From the NCBI GenBank assembly GCA_964386505.1, contig CAYLSM010000069.1, positions 1 through 19,722 on the forward strand: a DNA stretch of 19,722 bases, given 5' to 3'. Positions 13,841 through 19,722 of the stretch are shown piece after piece (position 1 is the first letter of the stretch; each line of letters opens with the position of its first letter). This DNA comes from JAJFUG01 sp964386505 (lineage in GTDB: Bacteria; Gemmatimonadota; Glassbacteria; GWA2-58-10). The position numbers and the translations under genes were made by a program. The notes below the pieces were generated by a model that saw only the letters and a list, made by a program, of their open reading frames with translations, ran no database searches and was not told where the DNA came from.

Positions 13841-15621
13841 TTGCCCGCCCCGGCAGACGGGGGACTGGCCGATCCCTGACGCCCGGGGTAGCCCAGGTCG
13901 CGCGAGAGAAGCCCGCGCAGGAACCAGAGGCCGTAGGTCAGGTGCGAGGCCACGATCCCGCTGAACACTAACCAGATCATGCGCGGGTTGAAACTGAGGC
14001 AGGCCGAGAGCAGGGCTATAGCAAAGTACAGTCCGGCCGTGGCCAGATAGGCCCAGCCCAGAGGCTTCCAGACCAGACCGGCGGCCCAGCCAAACATGAG
14101 GCCCAGGGCCAGGAGCGAGGGCATGAAATAGGCCGGCTTGCGGCTGGTCTCGGGGAACTTTTTCACGAAATAGCCCCGGTGCAGGGCGTAGCTTCGTATC
14201 TGGCGCAGGTGCCCGGTGTAGACCTGACGGCGGTGGTGGTAGACTATGGCGTCCGGCTCGTAGGCGATCTTGAGGCCCAGGTCGCGCACGATCTTCAGGC
14301 AGAACACCGTGTCCTCGCCCGGCCAATATTGAGTATCGAACCCGCCCACCTGAGCGAATACCGTCTTGCGCACCAGAAGGTTGCAGGTGGGATAGTCCTC
14401 CACCTCGCGGTACATGCCCTGGATGTAGCGGTAATTGTAGCTTCCTCCCACCAGCCAGGAGGAGTAGATTTCGCCGCTGGCCTGACGGTGCAGGTCATCC
14501 GAGGGCGGGGTGACCGCCGGACCGCCCACCGCGGCCACCTCGGGACGGCTGAAATTGCGCACCGCGCTGGTCAGCCAGTCGGTCACCGGGTAGGCGTCAT
14601 CGTCCAGGAACGCCAGTATCTCGCCGCGGGCGTGCTCCAAGGCCAGGTCGCGCTTGTAGCTGGGCGGCTGCTTGCCGGTGGGGATGATCCGCACGCGCGT
14701 GTCCTCCCATTCGAACGGCTCGTCCGGGAACACCAGCACCTCGAAATCCGGGTAGTCCAGCTCCAGGCAGGCCTCCAGCGACTCGACCAGGTAGCCATTG
14801 AACGGCCCCACCGCAATCACGATGGAGACCGGGGGCAGATCGATCAGCCGCGGCAACTCGCGGTCGTAGTAGTGGACCAATTTCATGCGGTAGAATATCG
14901 AAAACGTGTCGACCAGGATGTTGAGGATGTCACGCAGACCGATCCGCCCCCAGCGCATGCGGCGGCGGAAATCGATCACCACTGGCACCTCGCAGATACG
15001 GAAACCCTTGTAATGCGCGATGGCCAGCAGCTCGATGTCGAAAGCGAATTTTTTGACCAGCACGTGTGGGAACACCTCGGCCAGCACGCTGCGGCGGTAG
15101 AGCTTGATACCGGTCTGGGTGTCCTTGAGCGGCAAGCCGAACAGCACCTTGATGAAAAGGAAATAGCAGAGCGAGAACAGGCGCCGCCAGAGCGGGTAGT
15201 CGATCCTCGACTCCGGGTGGAACTTGGAGCCGATCACCACATCCGCGCCCTCGCGGTGCAGCTTGTCCCAGAGGTTGCCCAGTTGGGCCGGGGCGATGTC
15301 GAGGTCGGCGTCCAGGAACGCCACCACCTCGCCGCGGGCGCGGTTGAACCCGGTCTTGAGCGCCCAGCCCTTGCCCTGGTTGTGGACATTGCGGGCCACC
15401 CGGATGTGGCTGTCGGCTGCCGCGGCGGCGCGGGCCTCCTCCAGGGTGTCGTCCGCGCTCCCGTCATCCACCACGATAATCTCGAACGGCACGCCCAGGC
15501 CGACCAGGCTGGCGGCGGCCTCGTGCAGGTTGGCCCGGATGCGCTCGCCCTCGTTATAGGCCGGCATGATGACCGAAAGCATCACCGGCGCGCCGTTGCC
15601 GTTGTTCCGGGTTTCAGTCAT
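13837..15621 (-). CDS. Tandem-domain glycosyltransferase: ALG5-like GT2 fused to a second GT2 with membrane tail
   Basis: A single 594-residue frame holding two GT-A domains. Domain 1 (about 14-250) has MPAYNEGERI, VVDDGS at 50-55, NQGKGWALKTG, the acidic cluster DADLD at 104-108 and DTQTGIKLYRRSVL at about 167-180, the signature of dolichyl/polyprenyl-phosphate glucosyltransferases (ALG5-like). Domain 2 (about 264-470) starts PPVSIVIAV and has SYKRDLALEHARGE, the triple-acid DDDAYP at 340-345, ACNLLVRK-type TCNLLVRKTVF and GEDTVFCLKI. Three or so hydrophobic helices follow at about 495-575. The ATG at 15621 overlaps the flippase stop by 8 bases; the stop overlaps the next gene by four. The usual membrane helices after an ALG5-like domain are missing here and may be replaced by the tail of domain 2. 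Confidence 0.92.
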   Translation of the reverse strand: MTETRNNGNGAPVMLSVIMPAYNEGERIRANLHEAAASLVGLGVPFEIIVVDDGSADDTLEEARAAAAADSHIRVARNVHNQGKGWALKTGFNRARGEVVAFLDADLDIAPAQLGNLWDKLHREGADVVIGSKFHPESRIDYPLWRRLFSLCYFLFIKVLFGLPLKDTQTGIKLYRRSVLAEVFPHVLVKKFAFDIELLAIAHYKGFRICEVPVVIDFRRRMRWGRIGLRDILNILVDTFSIFYRMKLVHYYDRELPRLIDLPPVSIVIAVGPFNGYLVESLEACLELDYPDFEVLVFPDEPFEWEDTRVRIIPTGKQPPSYKRDLALEHARGEILAFLDDDAYPVTDWLTSAVRNFSRPEVAAVGGPAVTPPSDDLHRQASGEIYSSWLVGGSYNYRYIQGMYREVEDYPTCNLLVRKTVFAQVGGFDTQYWPGEDTVFCLKIVRDLGLKIAYEPDAIVYHHRRQVYTGHLRQIRSYALHRGYFVKKFPETSRKPAYFMPSLLALGLMFGWAAGLVWKPLGWAYLATAGLYFAIALLSACLSFNPRMIWLVFSGIVASHLTYGLWFLRGLLSRDLGYPGRQGSASPPSAGAGK

Positions 15622-16927
15622 CCAGGGCCTCCCCGCGCTGCGAGTTGAACCCCAGGGAGGGGCGGCGGTGACGGCGCATCTCGCCCCAGACCACGCTGGC
15701 GTACAGGCAGAGGAAAGAAAGCACGCCGAAAACACTCATCACCCATATCACCGCGGTCAGGCTCGGGTGGTAGACCTGCAAGGCCACGGCGTAGGCCACG
15801 GCCAGCGGCAGGAACAGGTATAGGAACCCGCTGCGGCCGCGCGCCAGAAGGAAATTTATCTGGATGTTGAGCAGCGCCACCGGGGTCATGCCCAGGCCGA
15901 AAATGCGGACCAGGGAAGCAGCCAGGTCGCTGCCCTCAGGGAACAGTATGCGCAGGATCAGGTGCGGGAAAGTCATGCAGGCGGCTACACCGCAGGCGCA
16001 CAGCAGAAGGCAGTAGAGAAGGGCCATGTTCAGCAGTTGAAGCGAGCCGCGCTCGCGGGAGGCGGTCAGACGGCTGACCTTGGGAAACAGCGCCGTGCTG
16101 ATCGCCAGCGGGGCGAACAGGAACGCCTTGCCCACCACCTGGGCGAACCCGTACTCGCCGGCCTCGGCCCGTCCGAAAAAGTGTTTCACCGCGATTGCAT
16201 CCGCATAGGTGAACACGGCGAACCCGAGCAGCGACATGAGCACCGGCCAGAAAAAGCGGTAGTGCGGACGGCTGTCGACATTGGAGTCGCCGCCGGAGAG
16301 CTTGAAAATCATCACGTTGAGCGGGAACATCGCCATCACTATCACCGCGATGTTGCACAGCACCAGCGAACCCAATGCCCCGGCCACCTCGAAACCCATC
16401 CAGACCAGCAGCACCCCGCTGCCCAGCTTGACCGCGGTGGATAGCACCTGGTTGGCGCTGTAGTGGTAGAAATACTGGAACCCCTGCAGCGCGCCCCAGA
16501 ACACGTAGCTCAGCACGCAGAGGCTCACGGCCAGACCTGTGACATAGACCGCGCCCAGGCTGCGCACGTTCAGGTAATCGCGCAGGAACGGCCCCAGCAC
16601 CACGAACGCCCCGATCAGGGCCGCGGCTACAAGGCCCAGCTTGAGCACCGAGCGGCGCAGCAGCACCGAGACCTGGCCCAGAAGACGGCGGCTGTCCAGG
16701 GAGGAGACATAGCGCGCCGTGACCACCTGCACAGCGTTGAGCGGCAGGGCCAGGATCATGTAGAGCGAGATCAGGCCGAAATAGTCGCCGTACTCCTCGC
16801 GCGGGAGCATGCGGCCCATCAGGATGTTGAACAGGGTGTTGCTCAGCCCGGTGATCACCGTGGCCACCAGCAGCACCGTGCCGTGCTTGATCACTCCGCC
16901 GGTTTTGCTCTTGCCGTCAGCGCTCAA
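15614..16927 (-). CDS. Wzx-like polysaccharide flippase (MOP superfamily)
   Basis: A 437-residue integral membrane protein with about twelve or more hydrophobic helices spread along its length. It opens with HGTVLLVATVITGLSNTLFNILMGRMLPREEYGDYFGLISLY, whose GRMLPREEYGDY part is the typical end of helix 1 and first loop of Wzx/polysaccharide-export flippases. Repeated short amphipathic loops, YADAIAVKHFFG and GKAFLFAPLAISTALFPKVS in the middle are also typical. It would move a lipid-linked oligosaccharide from the cytoplasmic to the outer leaflet. The only good start is TTG at 16927-16925, with GGAG 8 bases upstream; no ATG lies nearby. It overlaps the following fused glycosyltransferase by 8 bases, suggesting coupled expression of exporter and assembler. 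The 115 bases upstream are the largest gap in this half of the window. Confidence 0.92.
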   Translation of the reverse strand: MSADGKSKTGGVIKHGTVLLVATVITGLSNTLFNILMGRMLPREEYGDYFGLISLYMILALPLNAVQVVTARYVSSLDSRRLLGQVSVLLRRSVLKLGLVAAALIGAFVVLGPFLRDYLNVRSLGAVYVTGLAVSLCVLSYVFWGALQGFQYFYHYSANQVLSTAVKLGSGVLLVWMGFEVAGALGSLVLCNIAVIVMAMFPLNVMIFKLSGGDSNVDSRPHYRFFWPVLMSLLGFAVFTYADAIAVKHFFGRAEAGEYGFAQVVGKAFLFAPLAISTALFPKVSRLTASRERGSLQLLNMALLYCLLLCACGVAACMTFPHLILRILFPEGSDLAASLVRIFGLGMTPVALLNIQINFLLARGRSGFLYLFLPLAVAYAVALQVYHPSLTAVIWVMSVFGVLSFLCLYASVVWGEMRRHRRPSLGFNSQRGEALDD

Positions 16928-17042
16928 GCTTTTTTCTCCAGGGAGACAGTAAAACGTTCCTGTCCTGAAACCGCTTCAGTGAAAAAATAATCTTGCCAGA
17001 CTGAAATTGCGACCGTCGTGTGTCCGGCATCGCCGCTCACGC

Positions 17043-18179
17043 TCAACCGCGGTAGAACAGGCGGCTCAACCGGCGGGGCCAGCCCAGGAGGCCGCTCTCA
17101 TCGTACAGGCAGCGGCTGCAGTAGGCGAAACGCTCACGGTTTTCGAGCACGGAGCGCCGCACCTGACGGGCCTTGTCGCCGTGCCAGACCGCGTTGAACC
17201 CGGCCTCGAACACATTGCCCATGCGCATGGCTTTCATACAGCTTTCGCTGTCCAGGGCCGGCATGGCCGCGTTGCAGCAAGGCAGCATGGTGCCGTCCGA
17301 ATAGACGAACGGGCTGTAGAGCCCGAAATAGCAGACCCGCTCCCGGGCGGCTTTGCCGTCGCCCGCGCCGTCAAGCTGCTCCTGCATCTGGGCGATCGAC
17401 GCGGCGGTGCGTGTCAAACCCGCCTCGTGCGCGGCCTTCGCCGCCTGGACCAGGATTTCACGGTAGCACGCGAGGTTCTTGGGGTCTTTATCTTCCAGCA
17501 CGAAAATGTCGTTGTCTGTCTCGTACAGGCGCTGCGCCAGCCCGCAGTTCACCTCATCCAGCCCCAGGCCGGCCACGCGGCGCACGCTCTCGGGCAGGCC
17601 CTCAATGTTGAGCTTGGAGCACAGAAGGGTCACCTCCACATGGGTCGAGGCGCCGCGCTCGTTGCGGTAGGCGACCAGAGTGCGAAGGTTGTCCAGGACC
17701 CGTCCCAGCTTGCCCTCGTTGCGCACCCGGTCGTACATCTCCTCCACGGCCGTGTCCAGTGAGACGGAGAGAAAGTCCAGGCCCGAGTCAACGATCCGCC
17801 GCGCGCGGCTCTCATCCAGGATCATGCCGTTGCTGTCGAGCTTGGTCACGATCCGGCGGCTTTTGGCATAGCGGATCATGTCGTAGACCTGGTCGTTGAG
17901 CAGGCCCTCGCCCACGCCGGTCAGAACGAGATAGTCCGGCCGGGCCTCGTCGATCAGGGCCTTGAACCGCTCCAGGTCGACCCGGGCCGCGGGGCGCGAT
18001 TGCTTGCTCCAGATGCAGGAGGGGCAGCGGTAATTGCAGAGGCTGGTCACCTCCACCTGCAGGCGCAACGGCGGCCGCGGCCTCCGGCGACGGTAAAAAA
18101 TAAAATCCGGCGCCTTGAGCAGGTAGCGCAGCACACTGCCCAGCCGCAGGATTTTGATCAGCATCCGGAGCTGATACAT
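17043..18179 (-). CDS. Radical SAM/SPASM-domain protein (rSAM-1)
   Basis: A 378-residue radical SAM enzyme. The N-terminal ~38 residues are basic with a short hydrophobic run and could bind the membrane. The [4Fe-4S] motif is CNYRCPSC with Cys at 48, 52 and 55. The SAM-binding strand reads LTGVGEGLLND where the common form is GGEPL. C-terminal cysteines occur in RVCYFGLYSPF, MLPCCNAAM and YCSRCLYDESG, consistent with a SPASM auxiliary-cluster domain. ATG at 18179 has AGGGGA about 9 bases upstream. It lies between a GT4 gene (60 bases) and the flippase (115 bases). It is only distantly similar to the other radical SAM protein at 9798-8656, so the two probably do different chemistry. Substrate unknown. 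Confidence 0.93.
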   Translation of the reverse strand: MYQLRMLIKILRLGSVLRYLLKAPDFIFYRRRRPRPPLRLQVEVTSLCNYRCPSCIWSKQSRPAARVDLERFKALIDEARPDYLVLTGVGEGLLNDQVYDMIRYAKSRRIVTKLDSNGMILDESRARRIVDSGLDFLSVSLDTAVEEMYDRVRNEGKLGRVLDNLRTLVAYRNERGASTHVEVTLLCSKLNIEGLPESVRRVAGLGLDEVNCGLAQRLYETDNDIFVLEDKDPKNLACYREILVQAAKAAHEAGLTRTAASIAQMQEQLDGAGDGKAARERVCYFGLYSPFVYSDGTMLPCCNAAMPALDSESCMKAMRMGNVFEAGFNAVWHGDKARQVRRSVLENRERFAYCSRCLYDESGLLGWPRRLSRLFYRG

Positions 18180-18239
18180 CGGGTTTCCCCTATCAGACAG
18201 TCAAAACTCTGGAATAACAGCCGCTACGCCAAAGACAAC

Positions 18240-19370
18240 TCAGCCGCGGCCGATTATCTGCTCGATATGCTCGATAGTCTGGGCCGCGGAGTTTTCCCAG
18301 GTGAACCGCCCGGCGAACTCGCGCGCCCCGCGGCTGAGCCGCTCGCGCAAGCCGCTGTCCGCGGCCACTCGGCAGATCAGCGCGGCGAATCCGGCCACAT
18401 CCCCCGGCTCGAACAGAAACCCGCTTTCGCCCTCCAGCACCGATTCGCGCAGTCCGGGCGAGCGGCTGGCGATTACCGGGGCGCCGCAGGCGGAAGCCTC
18501 GAGGTTGGTGATCCCCCAGCCCTCCTTGGGCGAGGGGTTGAGCACGGCCAGGGCGTGGCGCAGCAGGGCCAGCTTGCGCTCCAGGCTCACCCGTCCCTCG
18601 AAGGTCACAGCCTCCCGCAGCCCGAGGGCCGCGGCGCGGGACTCCAGGCGCGGGTAGTCATCCCCGGCCCCGGCGAACACCAGACGGAGGCCTGATTCCA
18701 GCCCCTCACCGCGCGCCCGGGCGAACGCCTCCAGCACCAGGTCGAGCCTCTTGTAGCGCTTGATCCGCCCCATGTAAAGGCAGTAGTGGCCATCCAGCGG
18801 CAGGCTGTCGCCGTCCTTCGCGGGTGTGTAGAGCGTGCTTTCGATCCCGTTGTAGACCACTTTCATCCGGGCGCGCTCGAACCCCAGGCTCACCAGCTCC
18901 GCGGCTGTGTCCTGCGAGACCGCCTGACAGTGCTCGCCGCGGTAGAACGCGGGGATCATCTTTTCCCAGAGCCAGACATAGGAGGCCACCGGGAAAAATG
19001 TCTCGCGGAAAATGGAGCCGCCGAACAGGTGGTGGAACAGGATCAGCCGCGGCCCGGGCCAGAAAGAGGGACTCCGGAACGGTATCTTGTTGACATCCTC
19101 GACCAGGATGTCGAAACCGCGGCCGGCCAGCTCACGACGGACTATGCCGGGCACGGAGTAGTTGAACGTGAAATTGCTGCCGCGCCGCAGCACCTCGATC
19201 CCGTCGATTACGGCCTCGGGCGCGCAGCCGGGCCAGGCGCAGGTGAGGAAAGTCACCCGGTGGCCGGCCGCGGCGATGCGGCTGAATATCTCGTGGGCGT
19301 GGACCTCGGCCCCCCCGGCTTCGGGGTGCTGGATGTCACGCCAGTTGATAAGCAGGATGTTCCGTCCCAT
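18240..19370 (-). CDS. GT4-family glycosyltransferase (GT4-A)
   Basis: A 376-residue GT-B fold glycosyltransferase. The N-terminal domain starts MGRNILLINWRDIQHPEAGGAE-like, with the glycine loop AGGAEVHAHEI at 18-28. EDVNKIPF follows at 91-98, and an acceptor-domain segment with FHHLFGGS at 112-119. The C-terminal domain has LYMGRIKRYKRLDL at 198-211 and the GT4 signature EGWGITNLE at 283-291 (E-x7-E). The length is normal and complete. It resembles GT4 enzymes that add hexoses from nucleotide donors in O-antigen or capsule clusters, but is not close to the GT4 pair at 3607-2399 and 1168-1. ATG has GAGGGG about 10 bases upstream and is 14 bases after the metallophosphoesterase stop. Donor and linkage unknown. 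Confidence 0.95.
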   Translation of the reverse strand: MGRNILLINWRDIQHPEAGGAEVHAHEIFSRIAAAGHRVTFLTCAWPGCAPEAVIDGIEVLRRGSNFTFNYSVPGIVRRELAGRGFDILVEDVNKIPFRSPSFWPGPRLILFHHLFGGSIFRETFFPVASYVWLWEKMIPAFYRGEHCQAVSQDTAAELVSLGFERARMKVVYNGIESTLYTPAKDGDSLPLDGHYCLYMGRIKRYKRLDLVLEAFARARGEGLESGLRLVFAGAGDDYPRLESRAAALGLREAVTFEGRVSLERKLALLRHALAVLNPSPKEGWGITNLEASACGAPVIASRSPGLRESVLEGESGFLFEPGDVAGFAALICRVAADSGLRERLSRGAREFAGRFTWENSAAQTIEHIEQIIGRG

Positions 19371-19384
19371 CGTGGCCCCTCCCC

Positions 19385-19722
19385 TCAGCGTCCGCGGGCC
19401 AGACGCTCGGCCAGCACGGCGGGTAGCCCGGCATCCAGGATCGCGCCCTGCGCGGCGGGAATGTCGTACTCCACACGCTGAAGCGTGAAACGTCCGCTGC
19501 TGTCATCCAGCAGGCCGAACGAGGCCCGCGGGTCGCCATCGCGCGGCTGTCCTACGCTGCCGGGGTTGATTATGCAGCGAACGCCCTCGCGCGGGGTGTA
19601 ATCCTCGGCCCCAAGGCAGGCCACCGCGCTCCCCGACTGCTCGAACAGCATCGGGTAATGTGTGTGGCCGTAAAAAAGGAGCGGTCCGCTGAAAAATCCG
19701 AACAGCTCCTCGGCATGGTCAT
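19385..19722 (-). CDS. Metallophosphoesterase (YfcE/MJ0936-like), 5' end beyond the window
   Basis: The C-terminal 111 residues of a calcineurin-like phosphoesterase, open in frame to the window edge. It shows GHTHYP shortly after the edge, the last metal-binding motif (His residues bind the di-metal centre), then INPGSVGQPRDGDPRASF, the hallmark of the YfcE/MJ0936-type phosphodiesterase group (Metallophos_2). Typical proteins are about 150-250 residues, so one third to one half or so lies outside. Its natural substrate is usually unknown. The next gene starts 14 bases after its stop, so it may be co-transcribed with the glycan genes, but a housekeeping gene at the cluster edge is equally possible. 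Confidence 0.9.
   Translation of the reverse strand, partial: DHAEELFGFFSGPLLFYGHTHYPMLFEQSGSAVACLGAEDYTPREGVRCIINPGSVGQPRDGDPRASFGLLDDSSGRFTLQRVEYDIPAAQGAILDAGLPAVLAERLARGR

Noticed and set aside
14179..15648. Long plus-strand open frame (489 codons) opposite the fused GT2 gene
   Set aside because: Shadow of a minus-strand gene with two intact GT2 domains; composition is low-complexity His/Gln/Val/Ala and no family features are seen.
16928..17042. Possible promoter and small hairpin (CTGAA/TTCAG at 16965-16979) upstream of the flippase
   Set aside because: The stem is only 5 bp with no T-tract after it, and no pair of hexamers near the sigma-70 consensus with proper spacing was found. The gap could hold a promoter but I cannot support one.

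Overview
This window looks like part of a large surface-polysaccharide or glycan biosynthesis locus from a high-GC, probably Gram-negative-type environmental bacterium. The taxonomic inference rests only on the GC-rich coding style, Shine-Dalgarno-like sites upstream of many starts, and the gene content; I cannot name the phylum. All fifteen genes I can support lie on the minus strand, so transcription runs from high to low coordinates. They are packed with gaps of -8 to about 165 bases. There is no gene-free stretch over 300 bases, and I see no tRNA, rRNA, CRISPR array, transposase or phage gene.

In transcription order, the first block (19722-15614) holds the 3' end of a metallophosphoesterase, a GT4 glycosyltransferase, a radical SAM/SPASM protein and a Wzx-like flippase. 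The second block (15621-11910) is tightly coupled. It holds an unusual protein with two GT2 domains in one chain (an ALG5-like domain followed by a second GT2 domain and a membrane tail), another GT2 enzyme, and a UbiA-family protein that closely resembles decaprenyl-phosphate phosphoribosyltransferase. The third block (11884-8656) holds a DUF362 protein, a methyltransferase with an N-terminal zinc-ribbon-like cysteine set, and a second radical SAM/SPASM protein. The fourth block (8618-3604) has a polyprenyl-phosphate-hexose synthase type GT2 between two multi-pass GT-C-like membrane proteins. The last block (3607-1) has two paralogous GT4 glycosyltransferases flanking a GDP-mannose 4,6-dehydratase (gmd). 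A good intrinsic terminator lies after the first of these paralogs, so gmd and the last GT4 probably form their own transcription unit.

My reading is that cytoplasmic GT4/GT2 enzymes assemble a lipid-linked glycan and the flippase exports it. Polyprenyl-phosphate sugars, made by the UbiA-like enzyme and the DPM1/ALG5-like GT2 enzymes, would feed the GT-C-type membrane proteins on the outer face of the membrane. gmd would supply GDP-4-keto-6-deoxymannose for a 6-deoxyhexose. No polymerase, initiating phosphoglycosyltransferase or 4-keto reductase is recognisable here, so the locus probably extends beyond both ends. The parts that do not fit a standard O-antigen locus are the phosphoribosyltransferase/DUF362 pair, the two radical SAM/SPASM proteins, the double GT2 fusion and a compact double-hairpin repeat at 5288-5335.
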